Counted from the first letter of the stretch, positions 1 to 8,034 are shown. The stretch: DNA of 64,000 bases from Polynucleobacter sp. (GCA_021737945.1 JAIPCX010000004.1:62001-126000); one strand, 5' to 3'. A program made the numbers and translations. Notes: generated by a model not told the origin, from the sequence alone.

Positions 1-2
1 CG

Positions 3-272
3 GATGCTACGCTGAACGCCACCTGCGCGATTCATAAAGAATTTCCGCACGTTGCACTACTGGCGCGCGCGCATGACGAACAACACGCCAAAACACTGCT
101 CCGCGCTGGCGCGACCTGGGTCACCCCCGAAGCCTTGGAAGCTGGGCTGCAACTATCCGCCTACGTGTTGGAAACCTTGGGAATTGAACGCACACAAGCG
201 GCAGAAGCCATCCGCAAAGAGCGCGCGATACGGCTAGGACACGTTAATGATCGGAGAAACGCACCAACCTAA
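3..272 (+). CDS. C-terminal end of a CPA2-family K+/H+ antiporter (KefB/KefC-like), partial
   Basis: The reading frame is open from the window edge to the TAA at 270-272 and encodes 89 residues. The stretch LLARAHDEQHAKTLLRAGA followed by TPEALEAGLQLS looks like the end of the TrkA-N (RCK) NAD-binding domain that closes glutathione-regulated potassium-efflux antiporters. The membrane part lies outside the window. The last 29 bases overlap, tail to tail, the end of the deacetylase gene on the other strand. The family call rests on this short tail; another TrkA-N protein is possible. Confidence 0.7.
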   Translation, partial: DATLNATCAIHKEFPHVALLARAHDEQHAKTLLRAGATWVTPEALEAGLQLSAYVLETLGIERTQAAEAIRKERAIRLGHVNDRRNAPT

Positions 273-1059
273 TGCCATAGCGCTGACAATCATCATGAAA
301 GCGCGGGCTAACCAGATAACTAAATTCCACTGATCGCGCACCTGCAATCGGATCAGCGTAATCATTGGCTGGACGCCCTGGATGACACATCAGCAGTGTG
401 CCGTTCGGTGTTTGCTCTAACCATCCACGCATACGACCTTCAAAATTTGCATTGGCACTGAGCGCATACAAACCGCCAAAGTGCTGGGTAAATTTTAATC
501 CGTGCTGCTCAACAAAATTTGAAAATCCACGACAGGCATAACGTAACACCAAGGTCTTCAGTTGACTGCCGCTGTCATCGATTAATCGATCGGGTGTACG
601 CACCCAAGGTCGCCCCTTTTGTTCAGACCAGCGTAATTCAATTGCTTCCATCATCGCCTGACGAATCACGGGAAAGGCATGGACGTGCTGATGACCATCG
701 ATAAAATCTGGCAAGCGTCGAAAATGCTGGGCAAAGAGATCAATTTGGCGCAGAAAGCGCTCTTTGATTTTATCGGCCGCCACCCGCCCGGTTTGCGTGG
801 CAATCAGCCAGTGAATTAAGGAGCGGCTGCCGCTGGTAGTAGGAAAGGCATGCGTGAGATTGAGATGAACACCCACATCAGTACGATCTTGCATGTCACG
901 CAAACGCTGCGCACCTTCGGGCCAGTAAGGGCCTTCGGTCAATACTGAGGTGGCTGTCAATCGTCGACAAGCGATTAGATCGAGAATGCCCTCAGAAATA
1001 CTTTTCGACTGACCGAAATCATCGGCACACAAGGTCAGATTACGTGGCTTGGCCATCAT
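244..1059 (-). CDS. ChbG/HpnK (YdjC) family carbohydrate deacetylase
   Basis: This gene encodes a predicted metal-dependent deacetylase acting on an N-acetylated sugar or glycolipid. The N-terminal LTLCADDFGQS carries the family's Asp-Asp metal ligands, and FIDGHQHVHAFP (middle of the protein) gives the His-x-x-His pair. I chose the ATG at 1059, whose second codon is another ATG, because it overlaps the GtrA stop codon; the frame stays open upstream but only through the GtrA gene. It is the last gene of a three-gene minus-strand operon with a GT2 glycosyltransferase and GtrA. That context suggests modification of a lipid-linked sugar, as HpnK does in hopanoid synthesis, but no other hopanoid genes are here, so the substrate is unknown. 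Confidence 0.85.
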   Translation of the reverse strand: MMAKPRNLTLCADDFGQSKSISEGILDLIACRRLTATSVLTEGPYWPEGAQRLRDMQDRTDVGVHLNLTHAFPTTSGSRSLIHWLIATQTGRVAADKIKERFLRQIDLFAQHFRRLPDFIDGHQHVHAFPVIRQAMMEAIELRWSEQKGRPWVRTPDRLIDDSGSQLKTLVLRYACRGFSNFVEQHGLKFTQHFGGLYALSANANFEGRMRGWLEQTPNGTLLMCHPGRPANDYADPIAGARSVEFSYLVSPRFHDDCQRYGIRLVRFSDH

Positions 1060-1442
1060 GCAGTCTCTCCAGAAGCAAACGCCCAATAGCGCGCCAACAC
1101 AAACGTCAGCACCGCTACAGCCACTAACACTATCGCCAGCGCAACGCGATAGTCCAGCGCGGTGTAACGAAGCAGCAGCCAATACAAAACTTCATTCACA
1201 GCAAAGCTCAACAAAGCAACTAAAAAGAAGCGTCCGCGCGAACTAGCCGCGGGAGTTTCCTGATCTCGAAAAGTGAAGTACCGATGGCCGCTATGGCTGA
1301 CCTGAAAAGCCACTAAAAATCCTATGATATTAGCTAGCAATGGCGTCAGGCCCAGAGGCACCAAAATCAGTGCGACGCTACCAAGATGAACCAGCATGGC
1401 CGTCACACCCACCACACCAAACCAAAAAAGCTGACGCGTCAT
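1056..1442 (-). CDS. GtrA family membrane protein
   Basis: This is a 128-residue integral membrane protein with four hydrophobic segments, which is the usual GtrA size and topology. GtrA proteins are thought to move polyprenyl-phosphate-linked sugars across the inner membrane. The segment FGVVGVTAMLVHLGSVALIL at the N-terminus and the motif SHSGHRYFTFRD are typical. The gene starts 2 bases after the glycosyltransferase stop and overlaps the deacetylase start, so the three genes are probably translated together. The substrate cannot be told from sequence. Confidence 0.9.
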   Translation of the reverse strand: MTRQLFWFGVVGVTAMLVHLGSVALILVPLGLTPLLANIIGFLVAFQVSHSGHRYFTFRDQETPAASSRGRFFLVALLSFAVNEVLYWLLLRYTALDYRVALAIVLVAVAVLTFVLARYWAFASGETA

Positions 1443-1444
1443 TA

Positions 1445-2488
1445 CTATTTTTGTGGCTTAGTTGGGTGCTGTGCGCTGCGCACGACACGACTAACAAAAT
1501 AGGCCGGGCGCTGCTTAACTTCGTTAAAAATTCGGCCTATGTATTCGCCTAATATACCAATCGATAATAATTGCACGCCACCGAGAAAGGTGATCGCTAC
1601 CACCAGTGTTGGCCATCCACTCGAGTCATTCCCAAATAATAGGGTCTCGATAACGACGTAGATTGCATAGGCGATTGACGCAAATGAAATGACCCCACCC
1701 ACCACCGTCCATAATCGCAGTGGCACATTTGAAAAGGCCGTCAAACCCGTCGCAGCTAATCGCAGCAAGCTCATAAAATTAAAGCTACTTGCACCATGCC
1801 GACGTGGATCAGTACGAACTTGAATACCCAGACTAGTGAAACCCACCCAGTTGTAGAGGCCTTTCATGAAGCGGTTTCGTTCCGGCATACTATTCAACGC
1901 ATCAAGCAATGCGCGATCTAGCACACGAAAATCTTGCGTATTCTCAGGAATCTTGTTGCGCTCACCAAAATTGAGCAATCCATAAAACACATGCGTGAAT
2001 GCGCGCTTGAGCCAGGATTCATCATTGCGATCAGATCGAACTGCAAACACCATGTCGTAGCCACGACGCCACTGCTCTATAAACGCTGGAATTAATTCGG
2101 GTGGATGCTGAAAATCGCTATCAATCAATACGGCCAAGTCACCCTTGGCCTCAGCAATACCGGCAGTGAGTGCTATTTCTTTACCAAAATTTCGTGACAG
2201 CTGCACCAACGTAACAGGTAAATCATCCATCACGCTCATCACTCGCTCTACCGTAGCATCACGACTGCCATCATCGACCACAATTAATTCATGCCTCAAA
2301 CCGAGATCGGTCATCAAGGTATGCAGCGTATCGAGCATGGGAAGAATATTGCCCTCTTCATTAAAGGCGGGCAGCAAGCAGGTAATCAACGGGTCAGCGG
2401 GTCGTTCAGCTGCGCGTGCGCGCAACATAAATTCCGAAGCGCTGTCTTCAGGCGGCGCATCCATCGCAATCGGGAAATCTGTTTTCAT
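1445..2488 (-). CDS. GT2 family glycosyltransferase (DPM1/ArnC-like)
   Basis: This gene encodes an inverting glycosyltransferase that probably loads a sugar onto a polyprenyl phosphate at the cytoplasmic face. The GT-A signatures are ITCLLPAFNEEGNI, LIVVDDGSRDAT and LIDSDFQHPPEL (the D-x-D metal site), and there are two C-terminal membrane helices, as in the GtrB/DPM1/ArnC group. The start is uncertain. The frame is open to a GTG at 2554, with ATGs at 2527, 2488, 2464 and 2428, and none has a good ribosome-binding site; 2488 is a compromise. It is first in the operon with GtrA and the ChbG-like deacetylase. The sugar donor is unknown. Confidence 0.88.
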   Translation of the reverse strand: MKTDFPIAMDAPPEDSASEFMLRARAAERPADPLITCLLPAFNEEGNILPMLDTLHTLMTDLGLRHELIVVDDGSRDATVERVMSVMDDLPVTLVQLSRNFGKEIALTAGIAEAKGDLAVLIDSDFQHPPELIPAFIEQWRRGYDMVFAVRSDRNDESWLKRAFTHVFYGLLNFGERNKIPENTQDFRVLDRALLDALNSMPERNRFMKGLYNWVGFTSLGIQVRTDPRRHGASSFNFMSLLRLAATGLTAFSNVPLRLWTVVGGVISFASIAYAIYVVIETLLFGNDSSGWPTLVVAITFLGGVQLLSIGILGEYIGRIFNEVKQRPAYFVSRVVRSAQHPTKPQK

Positions 2489-2554
2489 GGGGGGACAATC
2501 AGGCGCCCTCGGGGGTGGCGCGAACATCGCGGAATGTAATGGCAGGAGCGCCAC

Positions 2555-3195
2555 GGGTCAAGCGGCGTGCATCCGGCAGTCATTAAGCAGGGGAAACTCG
2601 CGCCCAAGTCACTGAAATTAATAGCTTTTACTGAGTCATACGGTCACTTACGGTCTGACCTATTGCAGACCTGCTCCCTAGACCCCGCCCCCAACTAGTG
2701 ATCAGTACGTAGCCCCATCGCCACATTATCTGGCCGTAGTTTCGACGCCTTTTTTCATACTGCAGCCCTAGCGCTTGAGTCGGGATCTATGTTTCAGTAG
2801 CTTTTTGATTGAACCGTTGAACGTTCGAGCCTGGTGCACTTTACAGCCCCGAAGAATCTCTTTTTTAACAAAATGATTCGCATGCGTGCTTGTTTATTGT
2901 TGTCGGTCGATGTTGTAAGTTAACCCTTAGTTTTTTTTAAAGCACCGTTTTTTATTTCACAAAGCGCTCACTGTGACGGTGCAAATCAGCAACAAAAAAT
3001 GACTTGTGGTTGTAAATTACAACTAACAGATTAGCTAATGATTAAGTGTTACACCAAAGTTTATTTATTCTCGAATCGATTTAACTACATACAGAACTAG
3101 GTCAATAAATTGAAGCATCTAATGTATAGTATGGCTCGTTGAATTGTGTTTATCTGAACAATTCATCCTGATTACATTCATAAGGAAATTTCAAA
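2555..3195. other. Regulatory gap between the glycosyltransferase operon and a MarR-like gene
   Basis: There is no gene in these 640 bases. The right half is AT-rich. It holds a stem-loop at 2942-2982 with arms GCACCGT and ACGGTGC plus an inner CACA/TGTG pair, a perfect 15-base palindrome at 3009-3023, and a weaker copy of it at 2912-2924. A TATAGT box at 3125-3130 lies about 65 bases before the GTG start of the regulator. The promoter of the minus-strand operon should lie near 2560-2650, but I see no clear hexamers there. Confidence 0.5.
3009..3023. promoter_or_regulatory. Palindromic operator candidate upstream of the MarR-like gene
   Basis: GTTGTAA-A-TTACAAC is a perfect 7-base inverted repeat around one central base. 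A degenerate copy, GTTGTAA-G-TTAAC, lies 97 bases upstream at 2912-2924. Short AT-rich palindromes of this kind are typical of MarR-family dimers, and the nearest gene encodes one, so autoregulation is a reasonable inference. Confidence 0.45.
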
Positions 3196-3561
3196 GTGAC
3201 TAAGCGTCCACGCCCTGCAGACGTATACCTCCGATTCCTGCAATTGACAGAAACCGTTCGAGGCCTGCCAGCACTGCCTCCTCTTGAACCGCTCGAAGAA
3301 CGTATCCTTGAACTCGTCGCGTATGCGCGCCAGAAAAAAGAGCGACTGTCAGTTAAAGATTTAATGGGGAAACGTGAACTTGGCTCACCTGCCATGCTGC
3401 ACGGCCGGTTGAAATCTATGCGTGAAAAAGGTTGGATCAGACTGGAAGAAACTGAAGATGCGCGCCGTAAGCAATTAGAACTCACCCCAGCGGCATTAAC
3501 GCATTTTGATAAACTCTCTCGATGCTTGATACAAGCGGTCAAAAAATCTGGACTACTCTAA
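3196..3561 (+). CDS. MarR-like winged-helix transcriptional regulator
   Basis: This is a 121-residue predicted DNA-binding protein. After a helical N-terminus, the segment ILELVAYARQKKERLSVKDL...GSPAMLHGRLKSMREKGWI carries the helix-turn-helix, and RLEETEDARRKQLELTPAAL is the beta wing of MarR-type regulators. It starts with GTG, preceded by TAAGGAAATTT, a good ribosome-binding site. The protein is slightly shorter than a typical MarR (about 140 residues). No target is evident; it stands alone between divergent gene groups. The palindromes upstream may be its own operator. Confidence 0.8.
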   Translation: MTKRPRPADVYLRFLQLTETVRGLPALPPLEPLEERILELVAYARQKKERLSVKDLMGKRELGSPAMLHGRLKSMREKGWIRLEETEDARRKQLELTPAALTHFDKLSRCLIQAVKKSGLL

Positions 3562-3580
3562 TAGCGCAACGCTAGTTTAG

Positions 3581-3610
3581 ACGGGGCTAAAACGGATTTG
3601 TTTTGCCCCG
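3581..3610 (+). terminator. Hairpin after the MarR-like gene
   Basis: GGGGC-T-AAAAC and GTTTT-GCCCC pair around a short loop, 20 bases after the stop codon. There is no long U-run after the stem, so its strength is uncertain. Confidence 0.5.
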
Positions 3611-3632
3611 AGTTTGTCTGAAACGAATAAAT

Positions 3633-3713
3633 TCACTTTTTCATGGTGATGTAGACTGCAACGGCTATCACCAGAGCAACGCCAACTTCCATTCCTACGA
3701 TTACCCATTCCAT
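3633..3713 (-). CDS. Candidate 26-residue single-pass membrane peptide
   Basis: This short minus-strand frame encodes MEWVIVGMEVGVALVIAVAV followed by YITMKK. It is one hydrophobic segment with an acidic start and a Lys-Lys end, like many small inner-membrane peptides. GGGAGGGCAGT lies directly before the ATG and is a strong Shine-Dalgarno sequence at proper spacing. It sits alone in the gap between the MarR-like gene and the two-component genes. No homologue is known to me; the support is the ribosome-binding site and the regular hydrophobic composition. Confidence 0.5.
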   Translation of the reverse strand: MEWVIVGMEVGVALVIAVAVYITMKK

Positions 3714-4133
3714 ACTGCCCTCCCATAGTGGACTCAAGCTACTCATGTCTTGCTATCACTGATAGCTCTTACCAAAATACCCTGTCGCTGGTCTATCCCG
3801 CTATCACTCTCCATCAAACGCAGTTCGTGACCATTCCCGCGCAACTCTCCACCATCTTCAGCCAAACCGCGACAAATCTCTGACCGTCCACAATTAAGCG
3901 TGCATTTTTGCGGAACACTGTAGCTTTCTGATGGTCGAATACTAGCCTGCTCAAAAATGCCGCGCCTGAATTCACAGTGCGCGTTCCTAAGTTGATTTTT
4001 AAGATCGATAAAATCGATTTGCCTAGTATTTGCTTGCCTCTATGGAACAAGACAAAAGTTTGCACAAAATCAAATGTGGCCACACGTCAACACTTCACAT
4101 TCACTGTATTGCAAACGGACAGAAGGAAAGCTC

Positions 4134-4880
4134 ATGATCGATGAAGCATGGATCAAGGAACTGCAGGAAGTCAAACGCACTCACCCAACCGATCATCTGC
4201 ATCAGCCAGCACCTGCTCCGCACGATCACGACGCTGCGTTGGCCATTCACACCGATGAAATACAGCGCCTGGAACGCAAACGCATCGCCCTTGATTTGCA
4301 CGATGACGTGGGAGGCAATCTCAGTGCTCTAAAGATGCTGCTTAGCCATGTATGGAAAAAGTTACCAGACACGCCCTATCTGAACGAGCAATATCTCTAT
4401 TTGGATCAACTCGTCGATACCTGCATCGAGTCGATTCATAAAATCTCATCCAATCTTTTACCCAATGCACTTGAAGCGGGACTTCCCTCAGCACTGACTT
4501 CTTTAGGAACTGAATTTACTCATCAAACGACCATACCCTGCAAATTTCACTGCAACCTCAACTCGGTGAATGTCGATAAAAACATCGCCATTCTACTTTT
4601 TAGGATTACTCAAGAAGCACTGACCAATATACGCAAACATGCGCAAGCCAGTGCGGTAGAAATGCACTTATACGGCTCAGACGGTGAATTGCAACTTGAA
4701 ATTATCGACAATGGATGTGGCATACCCGAGCACCAACGCTATAGCGCACAATCCTTCGGTTTGCAAAGTATGCGCGAACGCAGCGCTGAATTTGGTGGTC
4801 GACTATTGATCGCCACGGGCGCAGGGAAAGGCACATTACTTTCTGTGTGCGTGCCTTATTTTTCTCAAGTGACTATCTAA
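4134..4880 (+). CDS. Soluble NarL-type sensor histidine kinase
   Basis: This gene encodes a 248-residue cytoplasmic histidine kinase. The HisKA_3 dimerisation box ERKRIALDLHDDVGGNLSAL carries the phospho-accepting His56, and a HATPase_c domain follows with N-box TQEALTNIRKHAQA and G-box IIDNGCGIPEH. The ATG at 4134 follows AGAAGGAAAGC, a good ribosome-binding site; the frame stays open to 4074 without one. There is no membrane segment and no recognisable sensor domain, only a short His-rich N-terminus (HLHQPAPAPHDHD), so input must come from inside the cell or from a partner protein. The cognate response regulator follows after 16 bases. Confidence 0.88.
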   Translation: MIDEAWIKELQEVKRTHPTDHLHQPAPAPHDHDAALAIHTDEIQRLERKRIALDLHDDVGGNLSALKMLLSHVWKKLPDTPYLNEQYLYLDQLVDTCIESIHKISSNLLPNALEAGLPSALTSLGTEFTHQTTIPCKFHCNLNSVNVDKNIAILLFRITQEALTNIRKHAQASAVEMHLYGSDGELQLEIIDNGCGIPEHQRYSAQSFGLQSMRERSAEFGGRLLIATGAGKGTLLSVCVPYFSQVTI

Positions 4881-4896
4881 TGTTTATTTCGAGCTA

Positions 4897-5574
4897 GTGA
4901 ACACCATGCAATCGGGTTCAACGCCAGCTGCCCTTTTGAATGTTTTACTTGTTGATGACCACACTATACTGCGCGAGGGTTTAAAAAAAATTATCGGCCA
5001 CAGCAATGAATTTATCGTAACGGCAGAAGCCGATAGTGGCTTGATCGCTATTCAACGCATTCGTGACACCGAGTTTGATGTAGTCTTGCTCGATATTTCC
5101 CTACCCGACAAGGACGGCATAGAAGTAGTACAGCAAGTAAAAAAAGAATTCCCTTACCTGCCCGTACTCATGCTAAGTTTGCACCCGGAAAGCCACTACG
5201 CTATACGCGCCCTGAGGGCGGGTGCTGCAGGATATTTAAATAAAAAATGTACATCAGATGAATTGCTGGAAGCGATGAGAACGGCGGTGACCGGCTTGAA
5301 ATACATAACTTCATCAGTCGCTCAGGAATTGGCACAGAGTTTGGCCAAAAACAAATTCGACGATCTCCACGCGGCTTTATCCAATCGTGAATACCAAACA
5401 CTCATCATGATAGGTGCTGGTCAAACGGTGACAGAAATTGCTGAGCGTTTATCACTATCAGTCAAAACTATCAGCATGTACCGATCCCGTTTGCTACTAA
5501 AAATGAGTTTACGCAATAACGCTGAATTGACGCACTACGCTTTACGTCATCAACTCGTACCTGATTTGCCTTAA
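4897..5574 (+). CDS. NarL/FixJ-type response regulator with LuxR HTH
   Basis: This is a 225-residue two-domain regulator. The receiver domain has the acidic pair in LLVDDHTILREG, phospho-acceptor Asp66 in VVLLDISLPDKDG, and Lys in LNKKCTSDEL. The C-terminal LuxR-type helix-turn-helix is LSNREYQTLIMIGAGQTVTEIAERLSLSVKTISMYRSRL. The start is GTG at 4897 or ATG at 4906; the spacing to the kinase stop is 16 or 25 bases. With the kinase it forms a complete pair next to flgM and flhDC, which hints at, but does not prove, a role in motility control. Confidence 0.9.
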   Translation: MNTMQSGSTPAALLNVLLVDDHTILREGLKKIIGHSNEFIVTAEADSGLIAIQRIRDTEFDVVLLDISLPDKDGIEVVQQVKKEFPYLPVLMLSLHPESHYAIRALRAGAAGYLNKKCTSDELLEAMRTAVTGLKYITSSVAQELAQSLAKNKFDDLHAALSNREYQTLIMIGAGQTVTEIAERLSLSVKTISMYRSRLLLKMSLRNNAELTHYALRHQLVPDLP

Positions 5575-5715
5575 ATAAAACCGTCACGCCATTATGTATA
5601 AACAGTGTTTGCACTCTTGATAGCGACGCCGCCTCAAGATGCGGGTTGAAATGTCGTTAATAGGCTTATACAAAGTTAACGGCGGGGTTAATCCCAGCCA
5701 GCACAGGAAAAAATC

Positions 5716-6009
5716 ATGAAAATCAATCCTTTGGCGGTGCATGAGACACCCGCTGATCTTTCTGCGGAAAGGCCAGCACCCCTGCCTATCCATGGCGGGA
5801 AACAGTCCGCGCATGGCTCAAAAACTCGGGTGAGTCATTCCAGGCCAGCGCATCTGAGCAGCCCAGGCTCATCGGGTCGTACTGTGAATGCCAGCCGAAT
5901 TGCAGAGATACGGCAGAAAATCGCTGATGGTAGCTACCAGATTGACGCGACGCGTATTGCTGACAGCTTGATTAACGCGGCGCGCGAGTTTTTTATTCGT
6001 CGCCGTTAA
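5716..6009 (+). CDS. flgM: Negative regulator of flagellin synthesis, anti-sigma-28 factor
   Basis: FlgM holds sigma-28 (FliA) inactive until the hook-basal body is finished and FlgM is exported. The 97-residue product has a disordered Pro/Ser-rich N-terminal half. The C-terminal block VNASRIAEIRQKIADGSYQIDATRIADSLINAAREFF is the conserved FliA-binding region. The ATG at 5716 follows CACAGGAAAAAATC, a good ribosome-binding site. It converges on flhC; the rest of the flagellar genes are not in the window. Confidence 0.92.
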   Translation: MKINPLAVHETPADLSAERPAPLPIHGGKQSAHGSKTRVSHSRPAHLSSPGSSGRTVNASRIAEIRQKIADGSYQIDATRIADSLINAAREFFIRRR

Positions 6010-6041
6010 TAGATAGTATTCAGCACGCAAGTCATTTCACG

Positions 6042-6575
6042 TTATCCAGCGACTTCACAATGAAGCCGCTTGCTCGCACGAGCTGGCGGGTTACATAAAC
6101 CACAGTGGTACGCATGATTCAAATCGAAGGCGTGTGTGACGAAATTGCCCTTACACTTTTTACACTCCACTAGTGTCAACATCTTGCTTTCGAAAAAACG
6201 TAGTAAGGTCCACGCCCGTGTCAGCGATAACACGGGGGCCTTATTAGGCTCCAAGGGAATCTGCTCTAAATACAACTGATAGCTTTTGATCAGGGCAGAG
6301 ATACCACTCATGTGCGCATGCTGCAGTAGATAACGATGAATATTGATAAACATGGAAGCATGAATATTGGGCTGCCAGTTCACAAACCAGTCGGTTGAAA
6401 AAGGCAACATGCCTTTGGGTGGTGATACGCCACGTATCTCTTTATACAACTTTATAAGACGCTCTCTCGACAAGCTAGTTTCAGTTTCTAGCACTTGTAA
6501 CCGTGCTCCTAATTCGATCAACTGAGAGGCGATAACAATTTGCTCGCCATCCGATACCACGCTTTTACTCGCCAT
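6042..6575 (-). CDS. flhC: Flagellar transcriptional master regulator subunit FlhC
   Basis: FlhC forms the FlhD4C2 activator that switches on class II flagellar promoters. The product has the usual size (177 residues). FSTDWFVNWQPNIHASMF is a conserved core block, and the C-terminal CKKCKGNFVTHAFDLNHAYHCGLC provides the four zinc-binding cysteines. It lies 24 bases downstream of flhD in the same operon. Confidence 0.95.
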   Translation of the reverse strand: MASKSVVSDGEQIVIASQLIELGARLQVLETETSLSRERLIKLYKEIRGVSPPKGMLPFSTDWFVNWQPNIHASMFINIHRYLLQHAHMSGISALIKSYQLYLEQIPLEPNKAPVLSLTRAWTLLRFFESKMLTLVECKKCKGNFVTHAFDLNHAYHCGLCNPPARASKRLHCEVAG

Positions 6576-6599
6576 ATCGACTATCCACTAGTAGAGAGA

Positions 6600-6917
6600 T
6601 CATTGCTTACCCTCGACGGGCTGCACCGCCATCAGCAGCGCAGCGTGAGTGGTCGCAAGCGAAATATCTCGTCCTTGACTGGCGAGTATTTCAATAATGG
6701 CTTCGTCTTCAAAACGCAGCCTAGCCAACATCATGTTGCTGGAGGCTAGCCTAATGACTTGAGCACTGGATAAGCTATCGAGCACATCCACTAACCCACC
6801 CGGCAAACCCAAACGAAAAATGGCACTTGCACGATCAGCTCGAATCATCTGACGTGCCAGCATCAGATAATTTAGATTGGCGTCTCGAATCTCCGTCAGA
6901 ATTTCATTATTTTTCAC
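6600..6917 (-). CDS. flhD: Flagellar transcriptional master regulator subunit FlhD
   Basis: FlhD is the dimeric partner of FlhC. The core EIRDANLNYLMLARQMIRADR...AIFRLG is characteristic. I take the GTG at 6917, which lies 7 bases after GAAGGAAG and gives the normal 105-residue protein; the longer frame begins at an upstream TTG with no ribosome-binding site. Conserved FlhD segments continue through SSAQVIRLASSNMMLARLRF. A palindrome at 6943-6959 lies just upstream. Confidence 0.93.
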   Translation of the reverse strand: MKNNEILTEIRDANLNYLMLARQMIRADRASAIFRLGLPGGLVDVLDSLSSAQVIRLASSNMMLARLRFEDEAIIEILASQGRDISLATTHAALLMAVQPVEGKQ

Positions 6918-6942
6918 ACGACTTCCTTCGCTATAGACAAAC

Positions 6943-6959
6943 TGAAACAATGTGTTTCA
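6943..6959. promoter_or_regulatory. Palindrome in the flhD leader
   Basis: TGAAACA-ATG-TGTTTCA is a perfect 7-base inverted repeat with a 3-base centre, 26-42 bases upstream of the flhD start. The same heptamer occurs five times in the prpR leader at 28191-28249. It may be a regulator site or a short mRNA hairpin. Confidence 0.4.
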
Positions 6960-7092
6960 AAGACTATTTTGCGATGAAGAGTTGCTTGTGGGAAGCGGTG
7001 TGAATCGGTTTATTTTGTCGGTTGATCGCACTTAATCCTGTCGGTGCCTGTCTGACAAAAAGCTTTTTTAAAAAAGAGAGTCATAGGAAAAT

Positions 7093-8034
7093 TTATAGCT
7101 CATAACTGTCATGCCCTCCCGACAAGGCATTCTCAACCATCTTGCGCGTCAAGCTAGGAGCGAGTAATTCAATGAAGGTAAACACATAGCTACGCAAATA
7201 AGCGCCCTCTTTCAATGCGACCCGCGATAAATTCATACCGAATAAATGGCCCGCTGGAATCGCCTTGAGATTGACATCGCGCGTCGGGTTATACGCCAGC
7301 CCCGCAATGATGCCTATACCCATACCAAGCTCGACATAGGTCTTAATCACATCCGCATCAATCGCTTCAAGCACGACATCTGGCTTCAGTGCACGACGCG
7401 CAAACGCTTGATCAATTTTATTTCGACCGGCGAACGCCGCATCGTAAGTAATCAGCGGATAAGCAGCGATATCTTCTAAGGTCATTGATTTAAGTTTTAG
7501 TAGCGGATGATCAGTGGGAGTGATAACCATGTGCTCCCATTGAAAACAGGGTAACGACACCAAACCATCGACTTCCGCAATCGCTTCAGTAGCAATCGCC
7601 ACGTCGGCCAGATTATTAATCACCATCTCTGCCACTTGCTTAGGGTTGCCCTGCAAAAGCGACAGTCTCACCTTAGGAAATTTTTGCGAGAACTGTTGCA
7701 CAACCGCTGGCAGCGAGTAGCGCGCTTGCGTGTGCGTGGTGGCGATCGTTAAGCTGCCTGAATCCTGCGCAGCGAATTCCTTGCCTATACGTTTCAGACC
7801 CTCGACTTCTTGCAGTATTAATTCCACCGATTTAAGGACTTGCCGACCCGGCTCGGTCAAGCCGCGTATGCGCTTGCCGTGGCGACTGAAGATATCGATA
7901 CCTAGCTCTTCTTCCAGCTCAATAATGGCTTTCGAGACGCCCGGCTGGGATGTAAACAATGCCTTGGCGGCATCGGTGAGGTTGAAATTTTGTCTAACTG
8001 CCTCGCGGACAAAACGAAATTGATGGAGATTCAT
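7093..8034 (-). CDS. cysB: CysB-type LysR transcriptional regulator of sulfur assimilation
   Basis: This LysR-family regulator is 313 residues long. The N-terminal HTH MNLHQFRFVREAVRQNFNLTDAAKALFTSQPGVSKAI matches the CysB subgroup, as does the effector domain segment IATTHTQARYSLP, where CysB/Cbl proteins bind sulfate, acetylserine or APS. It is divergent from the TSUP/cysI-cysN operon, which it probably activates under sulfur limitation. The 200 bases between them are AT-rich, as expected for CysB sites. Confidence 0.93.
   Translation of the reverse strand: MNLHQFRFVREAVRQNFNLTDAAKALFTSQPGVSKAIIELEEELGIDIFSRHGKRIRGLTEPGRQVLKSVELILQEVEGLKRIGKEFAAQDSGSLTIATTHTQARYSLPAVVQQFSQKFPKVRLSLLQGNPKQVAEMVINNLADVAIATEAIAEVDGLVSLPCFQWEHMVITPTDHPLLKLKSMTLEDIAAYPLITYDAAFAGRNKIDQAFARRALKPDVVLEAIDADVIKTYVELGMGIGIIAGLAYNPTRDVNLKAIPAGHLFGMNLSRVALKEGAYLRSYVFTFIELLAPSLTRKMVENALSGGHDSYEL

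Noticed and set aside
2145-2615. Plus-strand 156-codon frame
   Set aside because: It is the shadow of the GT2 gene on the other strand, with low-complexity Ser/Arg/Ile composition.
3814-4083. Minus-strand 89-codon frame before the kinase gene
   Set aside because: Its start overlaps the leader of the kinase, the composition is unlike a protein domain, and no ribosome-binding site is present.
5575-5715. Sigma-28 promoter upstream of flgM
   Set aside because: TAAA-like and GCC-like pieces exist, but never at the required 15-base spacing to GCCGATAA.
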